7,532 nucleotides of DNA from Limnochordia bacterium (GCA_007116995.1 SKHL01000310.1:1-7532), one strand, 5' to 3'. Positions 1 through 6,505 are shown, numbered from the stretch's first letter. Notes: generated by a model not told the origin, from the sequence alone. Made by a program: numbers and translations.

Positions 1-23
1 CAACAGTTTGTAGGGGAAAATTG

Positions 24-55
24 AGATGACACTATGTGTAGTCATAGTGTCATCT
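24..55. promoter_or_regulatory. Perfect 13-bp inverted repeat upstream of the LarA-like gene
   Basis: Positions 24-36 (AGATGACACTATG) are exactly complementary to 43-55 (CATAGTGTCATCT) around a 6-nt loop. No T-run follows on the + strand, so it is not a standard forward intrinsic terminator. On the minus strand only a short CAATTTTCC follows. A weak promoter could overlap it: TTGAGA at 21-26 and CATAGT at 43-48, 16 nt apart. In that case the dyad would cover the spacer and -10 box, as an operator would. An RNA hairpin at the end of the preceding transcript, or at the 5' end of this one, is equally possible. The dyad is certain; its role is inferred. Confidence 0.55.
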
Positions 56-128
56 AGTAGCCGAGAGACAGTTAAATAGTAAGTGTTCTGGTTATCAGGG
101 TAATCAAAGAATAGAAAAGGTGGTCTAT

Positions 129-1409
129 ATGAGTATTGTGTCTGAGTTAGTACGAGATGTTCCTATACCGCGTATGGTAAAGGTAAAACAGAGGTTTGAT
201 AATAGCAAGCTAGAGAATGTGGCTGATGTATTAAACGAACAGTTACAACAGGATATGATTCAACGTTTAATCAAACCTGGTATGGAGATTGCCATTGCTG
301 TAGGTAGTCGGGGTGTGGATAAGATTCCAGAAATCACCGCCACAACGGTAAAAATGTTAAAGTCTGCGGGAGCAAAGCCCTTTATTGTCCCGAGCATGGG
401 AAGTCATGGGGGGGCGTCTAGTCAAGGACAGAGTGAGGTATTGCACCACCTAGGTGTAACAGAAGAGAGTGTTGGGGCACCTATCCGCTCATCAATGGAA
501 GTGGTCCAAGTTGGGAGATTACCAAATGGGTTACCTGTATATGTTGATAAGTTTGCATCCCAAGCCCATGGAATCATAGCGATTAATCGGATCAAACCGC
601 ACACATCATTTCGTGGTCCAGTTGAAAGTGGTCTGATGAAGATGCTTACTATTGGCTTAGGTAAACAAAAGGGAGCTGAAGCTTGTCATCAGCTAGGGTT
701 TAAACATATGGCAGAGCATGTGCCAGCTATGGCCCGCATTATTATGGAAGAGCTACCGGTTCTATTCGGTGTTGCTACCGTTGAAAATCCCTTTGATAAA
801 GTATTGAAAATCCAAGTAATTCCTGCTGCTCAGATTGAAGAGATAGAAACCCAGCTTCAGGTGAAAGCGAAAGAGCAAATCCCAAAATTGTTTTTCGAGC
901 AGATTGATGTGTTAGTTGTGGATGAAATTGGTAAAAACATAAGTGGAGACGGAATGGATCCCAATGTCGTTGGACGGTATCCCACGCCCTACGCGCATGG
1001 AGGTCCTGACGTAAATAAAATCGTGGTATTGGATTTAACGCCAGAAACAGAAGGGAATGCCAATGGAATAGGGACGGCTGACTTTACCACACGCTACTGT
1101 GTGGACAAGGTTGATTACGATAAGATTTATGCTAATGGACTAACAAGCACCGTAGTAGCACCGACTAAGATCCCTACCACCTTAGAAAACGATCAAGAAG
1201 CTTTACAGGCCGCTATCAAGACTAGTAATATTCTAGATTTTACCAAAGTCCGTCTAGTTCGGATTAAGAATACCCTAGATGTGGGAGAAATTACTGTCTC
1301 GGAGGCAATGATTTCTGAGATCAAGGAGAATCCAAACCTGGAATTGGTCGCAGATCTTGAGGAGATTCCCTTTGATGATAAGGGTAATATAGTACACGTG
1401 GGTAACTAG
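129..1409 (+). CDS. LarA-like (DUF2088) lactate racemase domain protein, substrate unknown
   Basis: This 426-residue protein belongs to the lactate racemase N-terminal domain (DUF2088/LarA) superfamily. Characterised members use a nickel-pincer nucleotide cofactor to racemise or epimerise 2-hydroxy acids. Visible features are a GSRG segment near residues 59-62, GSHGGA at 91-96 (H93 probably matches the first catalytic His of LarA), and IKPHTSFRGP at 155-164 (H158 probably matches the second). K171 in SGLMKML is a candidate for the lysine that binds the pincer, and H187 or H193 for the nickel ligand. These residue matches are from motif order only, not alignment. I start at ATG 129 because AAAGGTGG (116-123) sits 5 nt upstream; the in-frame GTG at 120 has no such site. 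The larB, larC and larE maturation genes are not in the window. It probably acts on a sugar acid or hydroxy acid other than lactate, given the SDR gene downstream, from which an IS remnant separates it. A cytoplasmic location is likely, as there is no signal peptide. Confidence 0.8.
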   Translation: MSIVSELVRDVPIPRMVKVKQRFDNSKLENVADVLNEQLQQDMIQRLIKPGMEIAIAVGSRGVDKIPEITATTVKMLKSAGAKPFIVPSMGSHGGASSQGQSEVLHHLGVTEESVGAPIRSSMEVVQVGRLPNGLPVYVDKFASQAHGIIAINRIKPHTSFRGPVESGLMKMLTIGLGKQKGAEACHQLGFKHMAEHVPAMARIIMEELPVLFGVATVENPFDKVLKIQVIPAAQIEEIETQLQVKAKEQIPKLFFEQIDVLVVDEIGKNISGDGMDPNVVGRYPTPYAHGGPDVNKIVVLDLTPETEGNANGIGTADFTTRYCVDKVDYDKIYANGLTSTVVAPTKIPTTLENDQEALQAAIKTSNILDFTKVRLVRIKNTLDVGEITVSEAMISEIKENPNLELVADLEEIPFDDKGNIVHVGN

Positions 1410-1436
1410 AGCTACGTTTGCTAAGAGTAACTTAAA

Positions 1437-1856
1437 GGTTCTTCGCCAATTTGTCTGGTTTTATGAATAGAACTACAGTTTATGTCTCGTGATGGTAATA
1501 TGCATGTAATCCCTTGATTCCTTACTATGTTATAACTGACGGGACACGAAGTCCAGTTAGATAAGTAACGGCTCAAGCGATCAGGAGGCTAACACTATGG
1601 ATAGTATGACAACTTGTTTAAAATAGCGCTTGGTATTGTAGACCCTTGGTACTCAAAATCAGAACTACACGCCTATGGCGTGTATTTAAGCGTCACGTGG
1701 AAGAAGCCCGCTCTAAAGCTGATTTTTCGGATTTAACCGTGATGGGCATGGATCAAACCTCAAGTAAACGTGTCATTATTGCATCTCGTTATTCATGGAT
1801 CTGGAGAAAAAAAGGCTCCTCTATGCAACTGAAGGTTAAGTCGTTTGTTTTTTAAA
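1437..1856 (+). mobile_element. Decayed ISL3-family insertion sequence remnant
   Basis: The left end is proposed at 1437 because GGTTCTTCGCCAATTTGTC resembles the terminal inverted repeats of ISL3-family elements, which typically begin GGYTCTTC. A typical 5' region follows, then a strong ribosome binding site (AGGAGG, 1583-1588) and the start of a transposase at 1597. The transposase is broken and internally deleted (see the pseudogene entry). No matching right inverted repeat is visible before the SDR gene's ribosome binding site at 1864, so the right end and most of the element are lost. An intact ISL3 element is usually about 1.3-1.6 kb; only about 420 bp remain. The strand is that of the transposase. 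The left boundary is an inference from end similarity; the transposase identity is firmer. Confidence 0.7.
1597..1855 (+). pseudogene. ISL3-family transposase fragment, frameshifted and internally deleted
   Basis: Three reading frames must be joined to recover the protein. The first reads MDSMTTCLK from ATG 1597 (ribosome binding site AGGAGG 8 nt upstream) and stops at 1624. After a one-base loss it continues from 1626 as ALGIVDPWYSKSEL, which resembles the N-terminus of ISL3 transposases. It then jumps to the frame read at about 1664-1771, TRLWRVFKRHVEEARSKADF and onward to GMDQTSSKR. This is the segment before and at the first catalytic Asp of the DDE domain. A second one-base loss near 1772 moves it to HYCISLFMDLEKKRLLYATEG, ending at a stop at 1837-1839. 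The zinc-finger region and most of the catalytic domain are missing. The product cannot be functional. Similarity is recalled from family members, not searched. Confidence 0.8.
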
Positions 1857-1878
1857 CTATCTAAAGGAGTGTTTATTT

Positions 1879-2649
1879 ATGAGTGATTTATTTAATTTAC
1901 AAGGAAAAACTGCTGTTATCATTGGAGGAAATAGTACATTAGCTCGGGTAATGGCTGAAGGTTTAGCAGAACATGGCGCGAAAATCGCTCTTGTCGTGTT
2001 AGAACTATCAATGGGTGATGAGGTAGAAGAGCAAATCTGCGCAATCGGTGGAGAGGTAAAGACCTTTGTTGGTGATGTAACCAATCGAGCAAGCCTAGAA
2101 GCTGCTGTTAAGGATATCGCTGATTGGGCGGGTAGTATCGATGTGCTACTTAACGCTGCCGGGATTAATTCAGCCACCCCATTTTTTGAGCTAAGTATGG
2201 ATGAATGGGACAAAATAATGGCTGTCAACTTAAGAGGAACGGTTCAGGTATGCCAAATTTTTGGAGAAAAAATGATCGAATTAGGCAACGGTGGCAGTAT
2301 CATTAATTTCTCGTCTGTCTCCTCTGGACCTCCTTTATCTAAGGTATTTACGTATTCTGCATCTAAGGCAGCCGTAAACAGTGTAACTCAGTTTCTCGCT
2401 AGGGATCTTGCTCCCCATAAGATTAGAGTGAATGCTGTCGTACCAGGGTTTTTCCCAGCGGAACAGAACAGGAAGATACTTACTAAGGAACGGGTTGAGG
2501 ACATTATGCGACATACGCCCGTTAATCGGTTTGGTGAGCCCGAGGAATTGAAGGGTGTAGCTATATGGTTGGCATCAGAGAAAGCGTCTAGTTACGTCAC
2601 AGGATCTCTAGTACGAGTAGATGGTGGTTTCGGAGCGATGACTATTTAA
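1879..2649 (+). CDS. Short-chain dehydrogenase/reductase, sugar-acid oxidoreductase-like
   Basis: This 256-residue classical-length SDR has LNAAG at 91-95, VNL at 116-118, the catalytic Ser at S146, and Tyr/Lys at Y159 and K163 (YSASK). It also has VPGFFPAEQNR at 188-198 and a C-terminal VDGGFGAMTI. The PGFFPAEQNR stretch and the FGAMTI end are features I associate with SDRs annotated as D-mannonate (fructuronate) or gluconate-type oxidoreductases. An NAD(P)-linked sugar-acid/keto-acid interconversion is therefore likely but not established. The nucleotide-binding loop is odd: I15-G-G-N-S-T-L-A22 replaces the usual TGxxxGxG, so two of the conserved glycines are gone. The start at 1879 is supported by AAGGAG (1864-1869), 9 nt upstream. 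The gene lies directly after an IS remnant, so its promoter may lie in that sequence. It may act with the LarA-like gene on the same substrate pool. Confidence 0.85.
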   Translation: MSDLFNLQGKTAVIIGGNSTLARVMAEGLAEHGAKIALVVLELSMGDEVEEQICAIGGEVKTFVGDVTNRASLEAAVKDIADWAGSIDVLLNAAGINSATPFFELSMDEWDKIMAVNLRGTVQVCQIFGEKMIELGNGGSIINFSSVSSGPPLSKVFTYSASKAAVNSVTQFLARDLAPHKIRVNAVVPGFFPAEQNRKILTKERVEDIMRHTPVNRFGEPEELKGVAIWLASEKASSYVTGSLVRVDGGFGAMTI

Positions 2650-2691
2650 GCACTGAGGCCTGCACCATACTTTTGCCTGGCAGTTTAGGAG

Positions 2692-2731
2692 TAGTTGGTC
2701 CTAATGTAGATACAGAGAGAATAACCAACTA
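2692..2731. promoter_or_regulatory. Inverted repeat ahead of the B12 riboswitch
   Basis: TAGTTGGT (2692-2699) and ACCAACTA (2724-2731) are exact complements separated by 24 nt. The pair lies between the SDR stop codon and the riboswitch, where the promoter of the btu transcript must be. It may be an operator, or a hairpin at the 5' end of the leader. I could not place a convincing -35/-10 pair: TTGGTC at 2695-2700 has only poor -10 matches downstream. Confidence 0.3.
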
Positions 2732-2744
2732 TACAACACAAATG

Positions 2745-2925
2745 CATACCAGTTTTAGGTGCCCTAACATTGCTTAGGGATAATAGGGAAGAGGCAACAG
2801 GAAACTGTAAGCCAGCGGTCGCGCCACTGTAATTAGGGAGTACTTCTACATAACCACTGTCTACTAGATGGGAAGGGTATAAGTACGTGTGAACTAATAG
2901 CCAGGAAACCTGCCAAAACTGTATG
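2745..2925 (+). promoter_or_regulatory. Adenosylcobalamin (B12) riboswitch aptamer
   Basis: The canonical aptamer landmarks appear in order: AGGTGCC (2757-2763), TAATAGGGAA (2781-2790), GGAAACTGTAAGCCAGCGGTC (split here as GGAAACTGT then AGCGGTC, 2800-2820), CGCCACTGTAA (2822-2832), GGGAAGG (2870-2876), and the B12 box AGCCAGGAAACCTGCC (2899-2914). The closing P1 helix is CATACCAGTTTT (2745-2756) with AAAACTGTATG (2915-2925), one bulged C. Binding of adenosylcobalamin represses the downstream genes in this RNA class. Here those genes form a B12 transporter, the expected target. The aptamer identity is very secure from the conserved blocks alone. Confidence 0.96.
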
Positions 2926-2963
2926 TCCATGGACCTTCGCGAAAAGGGGGATGGAGAGCTTGT

Positions 2964-3004
2964 GCAGAAGATCACCTGCACCAATGGCACATGTGGTTTT
3001 CTGC
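2964..3004 (+). promoter_or_regulatory. Accessory hairpin in the riboswitch expression platform
   Basis: GCAGAAGATCAC (2964-2975) pairs with GTGGTTTTCTGC (2993-3004) over 12 positions, two of them G-U, enclosing a 17-nt loop that can itself form a 3-bp TGC/GCA helix. It stands between the aptamer and the terminator and is compatible with both forming. It lacks a T-run and is not itself a terminator. Its role is unknown; it may pause polymerase or shape folding. Confidence 0.5.
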
Positions 3005-3007
3005 CAT

Positions 3008-3041
3008 AAGATCTCTAGTTCATCTAAGAACTGGAGATTTT
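3008..3041 (+). terminator. Riboswitch-controlled intrinsic terminator before btuF
   Basis: AAGATCTCTAGTTC (3008-3021) pairs with GAACTGGAGATTTT (3028-3041) around the 6-nt loop ATCTAA, with two G-U pairs, ending in TTTTCC. The T-run is short, so termination may be incomplete. A candidate antiterminator is GTGAACTA (2889-2896), just 5' of the B12 box. It can pair with TAGTTCAT (3016-3023), covering the 5' arm and loop of the terminator. Ligand binding that holds the B12-box region in the aptamer would free the terminator. That switching scheme is inferred from complementarity. Confidence 0.75.
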
Positions 3042-3078
3042 CCTATTAATTCAATCATTTACCAGGAGGAGATCAAGA

Positions 3079-3954
3079 ATGAACCATAAAAGTGTATCGA
3101 AAACCATATTGATAAGTCTACTATTAATGATAATATTAGCCGGTATTGTGCAGGCTAATTTCCCTGTAGAAATCGTGGATCAGTTTGATCGCGTCACTCA
3201 ATTAGACATGAAACCACAACGAATTGTGTCTGGTGCTCCGGCTAATACTGAGATATTGTTAAACTTAGGATTAGTGGATAACATTGTGGGAGTAACAAAT
3301 TGGTGTAATAACCCTGAGGTGCAAGGAATAGCGAAAATTGGTGAGATTATGTCTCCAGATATCGAAAAGATTATTGCGCTAGAGCCTGATTTATTTATAG
3401 CTAGTAATCTAACTGGCAAGGAAACAGCTGACATGCTCACAAAACTAGGTGTTAAGGTTGTCGCCTTAGAGCCCCACTCGTTTGCAGCCATTAACGAGAG
3501 TGTAGAGATAATCGGTCGGGCCACTGGAACACTAGAACAAGCCCTAGTCATTTTAAGTGGAGTCGAACAAAAACTAGTTAAAGCACAGCAAGTAGGGGAG
3601 CAGACTAGAGCCAAGGATTTAAAGGTGTTGATTATGGTCTGGGATGATCCTGTGTGGACTGCAGGTCCAGGAACCTTCCATCATGAAGCTCTAGAAATCG
3701 CTGGAGCGATTAATATTGCAGACGATAGTGAAGTGCCATGGTTAGTCATGGATATCGAAACTATAGTGATGCGCAACCCAGATGTGATCTTAGCTGATAT
3801 GGATTTAGATAAAATCAAGACGAATCCACAGTTTAAAACTTTAGCAGCTATCAAGAAGAACCAAGTATATTCCTTAGGGGATTTCTCCTTGCCCGTTCCT
3901 GCATTATACGATCATCTTATCAGGATAGCTAACTTGTTATTAGAAAGTAATTAA
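3079..3954 (+). CDS. btuF: Vitamin B12 ABC transporter, substrate-binding protein (BtuF-like)
   Basis: This 291-residue protein is the extracytoplasmic cobalamin-binding component of an ABC importer (TroA/FepB-type fold, helical backbone). Residues 1-26 form a signal peptide: K4 and K8, a hydrophobic stretch at 9-23, and a likely signal peptidase I site after VQA26. The two lobes are at about 45-150 and 180-291. E58 in NTEIL and E203 in HHEALEIAG match the positions where BtuF-type proteins use glutamates to dock on the permease (family knowledge, position inferred). The lipobox cysteine expected in Gram-positive binding proteins is absent: LAGI stands where LAGC would be. The start at 3079 has AGGAGG (3064-3069), 9 nt upstream. 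It is the first gene after the B12 riboswitch, which strongly supports cobalamin over iron-siderophore or heme as substrate. The permease follows after 23 nt. Confidence 0.92.
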   Translation: MNHKSVSKTILISLLLMIILAGIVQANFPVEIVDQFDRVTQLDMKPQRIVSGAPANTEILLNLGLVDNIVGVTNWCNNPEVQGIAKIGEIMSPDIEKIIALEPDLFIASNLTGKETADMLTKLGVKVVALEPHSFAAINESVEIIGRATGTLEQALVILSGVEQKLVKAQQVGEQTRAKDLKVLIMVWDDPVWTAGPGTFHHEALEIAGAINIADDSEVPWLVMDIETIVMRNPDVILADMDLDKIKTNPQFKTLAAIKKNQVYSLGDFSLPVPALYDHLIRIANLLLESN

Positions 3955-3977
3955 TCGAAGGACCGGAGGTTAGATGA

Positions 3978-5048
3978 GTGAGTAAGGAGTCAATGACAGG
4001 GATAAATAGGAACCAATTTGGATTGAAAATCATACTTCTTGTGATCTTACTAGGGGTTCTATTTTTGGCCATCGGGGTAACGCTAACCATTGGTTCTGCG
4101 AGGCTAGGACTTGGGCGGGTGCTAGCAGTTGTACTCGGATCTAATCCTGGAATAGGCTCCTCCTTTAATTTAGAAACAACAACTCTGGAACAACTAATCG
4201 TCCTAACCATTCGTCTGCCTCGGATACTGCTATCTGTCTTTGTGGGTGGTGCATTGGCTGCGGCTGGAGTAGTGTTTCAGGGTCTATTCCATAATCCTAT
4301 GGCTGAGCCCTATGTAATGGGGGTCTCTTCCGGTGCTGCCTTAGGCGCTACTATTGCTTTTGTGTTAGACTGGGACATTACTGTATTGGGTCTTAGTTCT
4401 GTTCCAGTCATGGCCTTTATCGGCGGATTAACAACGACGTTTCTTGTGGTTAATCTAGGACGAGTGGGCCGAAAGGTTCCACTCACGTATGTGTTGTTGG
4501 CCGGAATTGCCGTGGGGTCTTTTATGTCAGCTATAACCTCCCTGTTAATGGTATTCAATCGCGAGGAAATGCAGCAGGTGGTATTTTGGTTGATGGGTGG
4601 ATTCTCTGGTCGAGGATGGGCTCACATTCAAGCTGCTCTTCCTTATATGATTCTAGGGTTAGTAGTCATCTGTTTTCATCTGCAAGAGTTAAACATTATT
4701 TCTTTAGGTGATGAAAAAGCCCATCAGCTAGGAGTAGATGTGGATCGGGTCCAAGCTCGATTAATGGCAGCTGCTTCGTTAGTAGCTGCTAGTGCTGTGT
4801 CTGTTAGTGGGATTATCGGGTTTGTGGGTTTAATCATTCCTCATGTAGTTCGCTTGCTGATCGGGCCAGATCATCGCTTCGTATTTCCAACAGCCATCTT
4901 AGCTGGTGGTCTTTTTCTCCTGCTAGCTGATACGTTAGCTCGCACGTTGTTATCGCCGATGGAGATACCTGTGGGAGTGATTACTTCATTAGCAGGAGCT
5001 CCATTTTTCCTGTATTTATTACACAGAAGTAAACATGGCTTTTCTTAG
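3978..5048 (+). CDS. btuC: Vitamin B12 ABC transporter, permease (FecCD/BtuC family)
   Basis: This 356-residue, very hydrophobic protein belongs to the FecCD/BtuC permease family, whose members have about ten membrane helices and act as homodimers. Family landmarks are TIRLPRI at 77-83, QGLFHNPMAEPYVMG at 101-115, LGDEKAHQLGVD at 243-254 (the cytoplasmic coupling region that contacts the ATPase), GFVGLIIPHVVR at 281-292, and EIPVGVITSLAGAPFF at 329-344. The chosen start is GTG 3978, 7 nt after GGAGGT (3965-3970). An in-frame ATG at 3993 has AAGGAG only 3 nt upstream and is less likely. An out-of-frame ATG at 3974 would give only three codons. The gene sits between binding protein and ATPase in one operon. 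Substrate is assigned from the riboswitch and the btuF neighbour. Confidence 0.92.
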   Translation: MSKESMTGINRNQFGLKIILLVILLGVLFLAIGVTLTIGSARLGLGRVLAVVLGSNPGIGSSFNLETTTLEQLIVLTIRLPRILLSVFVGGALAAAGVVFQGLFHNPMAEPYVMGVSSGAALGATIAFVLDWDITVLGLSSVPVMAFIGGLTTTFLVVNLGRVGRKVPLTYVLLAGIAVGSFMSAITSLLMVFNREEMQQVVFWLMGGFSGRGWAHIQAALPYMILGLVVICFHLQELNIISLGDEKAHQLGVDVDRVQARLMAAASLVAASAVSVSGIIGFVGLIIPHVVRLLIGPDHRFVFPTAILAGGLFLLLADTLARTLLSPMEIPVGVITSLAGAPFFLYLLHRSKHGFS

Positions 5049-5084
5049 ATGCACTAGCAATAGTCTGTTTGGAGGGCGTTATCA

Positions 5085-6365
5085 ATGACTAGTTTGCCAA
5101 AAATAGACGTAGATATAGATATTGAAGGCCTACATTTCCAGTATTCCACAGACGCTGAGTTTGTTCTGTCTAACTTAAGTATGAAGATTGACAAAGGAGT
5201 CTTTGTGGGTATTGTCGGTCCTAATGGGTGTGGAAAAACCACACTGCTAAAATGCATTATTAATTTCTTGCGGCCAAATCACGGTGATATTACTATTCAA
5301 GGACAAGCTGTACGGAAAATCCCCCAACGTCACCTAGCTAGAAAAATCGGTGTGGTACCACAAAATTGGGATTTGAATTTCGCGTTTAGTGCCGAGGAAA
5401 TTGTAATGATGGGAAGGTTCCCGCATCAAGGGCGGCTATCGATTCCGTCTGAATTGGACCGTCAGATCGTACACGATGTGATGGAACTAACGAATATTAG
5501 CCACTTAGCGCAGCGAAATGTGTCCCAAGTAAGTGGCGGTGAATTGCAGAGGATTATTATCGCCCAGTCTATCGCCCAACAACCAGAAATATTACTGCTT
5601 GACGAAGCCACGTCCAATCTAGATATCAATCATCAGGCAGAGATTCTTGATCTGATTAAGTCCTTAAATTCTACTCAACATCTGTCGGTGGTATCTGTTA
5701 TGCATGATTTGAACTTAGCGGCGCAGTATTGTGATGTAATTATCATGTTAAAGAACGGTCAGGTATTCGCTACAGGTCCTCCCGGTGATGTCCTTAGTCG
5801 TCAAAATATTAAGGATGTATATGATGCTACTGTGAGGGTAAGAAAGGATCCGCTTACTAACCGTCCGTATATCGGTCCGTTTGCTGACAGTAAGCAAAAG
5901 CAGCAGCTTGATGTGAAACTACACATCATTGGTGGTGGTGGTACGAGTGGGACATTGCTAGAGCTCCTCTATTATCGGGGTTATACAATTTCCTGTGGTG
6001 TGCTTAATAGGTCGGATAGTGATTGGGAGGTGGCTCGGGATTTGGACATCCCTTGCATTTCGGAGTTGGCCTTTTCTCCTATAAGCCAACAAGCTTACGA
6101 GCAGAATATCGATCATATTCGTACAGTTAGTGCAGTCGTCCTTACCTGTATTCCTTTTGGTCATGGCAATTTGCTAAATCTAGCTTCAGCAAGCCAGGGT
6201 CTTAAACTAGGATTGCCAGTGATACTATGTGATTTTCAGCCTATTACAGACCGAGATTTTACCGATGGACAAGCGTCTCGCTGTTATAATCAACTAATCA
6301 AAGATGGTGCTATACCAATTACAAGCTTAGACAAGTTATGGGAAACCTTAGCCGTGATACAGTGA
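5085..6365 (+). CDS. btuD: Vitamin B12 ABC transporter, ATPase with C-terminal Rossmann-like extension
   Basis: This 426-residue protein is far longer than a plain importer ATPase (about 250-270). Residues 10-265 are the ABC domain: Walker A GPNGCGKT (45-52), Q-loop Q93, signature VSGGE (149-153), Walker B ILLLDE (169-174), D-loop SNLD (177-180) and switch H207. All catalytic residues are present. After a charged, Gln/Lys-rich linker (about 266-277) comes a second domain of about 150 residues. It begins LHIIGGGGTSG (279-289), a glycine-rich loop after a beta strand as in Rossmann folds, and contains SDSDWEVARDL (310-320), IPFGHGNLLNL (356-366) and VILCDF (379-384). I recall similar extensions on some clostridial B12 transporter ATPases but know of no assigned function. 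GGAGGG (5071-5076) lies 8 nt before the ATG. It is the last gene of the btu operon, 36 nt after the permease. Confidence 0.92.
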   Translation: MTSLPKIDVDIDIEGLHFQYSTDAEFVLSNLSMKIDKGVFVGIVGPNGCGKTTLLKCIINFLRPNHGDITIQGQAVRKIPQRHLARKIGVVPQNWDLNFAFSAEEIVMMGRFPHQGRLSIPSELDRQIVHDVMELTNISHLAQRNVSQVSGGELQRIIIAQSIAQQPEILLLDEATSNLDINHQAEILDLIKSLNSTQHLSVVSVMHDLNLAAQYCDVIIMLKNGQVFATGPPGDVLSRQNIKDVYDATVRVRKDPLTNRPYIGPFADSKQKQQLDVKLHIIGGGGTSGTLLELLYYRGYTISCGVLNRSDSDWEVARDLDIPCISELAFSPISQQAYEQNIDHIRTVSAVVLTCIPFGHGNLLNLASASQGLKLGLPVILCDFQPITDRDFTDGQASRCYNQLIKDGAIPITSLDKLWETLAVIQ

Positions 6366-6423
6366 TCTGGTGATCTTGAGGTTGCGCCTTGCGGATAGTT
6401 TCCACATAGATGGGGATAAACCC

Positions 6424-6432
6424 TGGTATAAT
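6424..6432 (+). promoter_or_regulatory. Extended -10 promoter for the glycine tRNA
   Basis: TGGTATAAT is a consensus -10 hexamer (TATAAT, 6427-6432) with the upstream TG of an extended -10. No good -35 lies at the usual distance, which an extended -10 can tolerate. Transcription would begin near 6439, about 65 nt before the tRNA. Nothing else between the btuD stop and the tRNA needs a promoter. Confidence 0.6.
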
Positions 6433-6505
6433 CTGTCAGCTTAAAGATGGTATTGGATAGGCATCAATAATGAGAAAAAACATAGTATAGTACTGTGCGT
6501 GATCA

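Noticed and set aside
1534..1558. Hairpin-like AACT...GGAC...GTCC...AGTT in the IS 5' region.
   Set aside because: The helix is only two 4-bp blocks with a bulge, inside a decayed element, and gives no recognisable signal.
1857..2228. 123-codon open frame on the minus strand.
   Set aside because: It is a serine/alanine-rich shadow of the SDR gene's coding strand with no independent support.
2685..2990. 101-codon open frame on the minus strand.
   Set aside because: It runs antisense across the B12 riboswitch, whose conserved blocks explain the sequence, and resembles no known protein.
3198..3614. 138-codon open frame on the minus strand inside the B12-binding protein gene.
   Set aside because: It is a shadow frame; the + strand gene has a signal peptide, family motifs and a ribosome binding site.
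5880..6365. Whether the ATPase C-terminal domain is a CbiZ-type adenosylcobinamide amidohydrolase, a known fusion partner of BtuD.
   Set aside because: The glycine-rich GGGGTSG start and later motifs do not look like the CbiZ sequences I can recall, so I leave the domain unassigned.
6481..6497. Short dyad CATAGTA / TACTGTG just before the tRNA.
   Set aside because: It has seven pairs with a 3-nt loop and one G-U, in AT-rich sequence. It may be incidental structure in the tRNA 5' leader.
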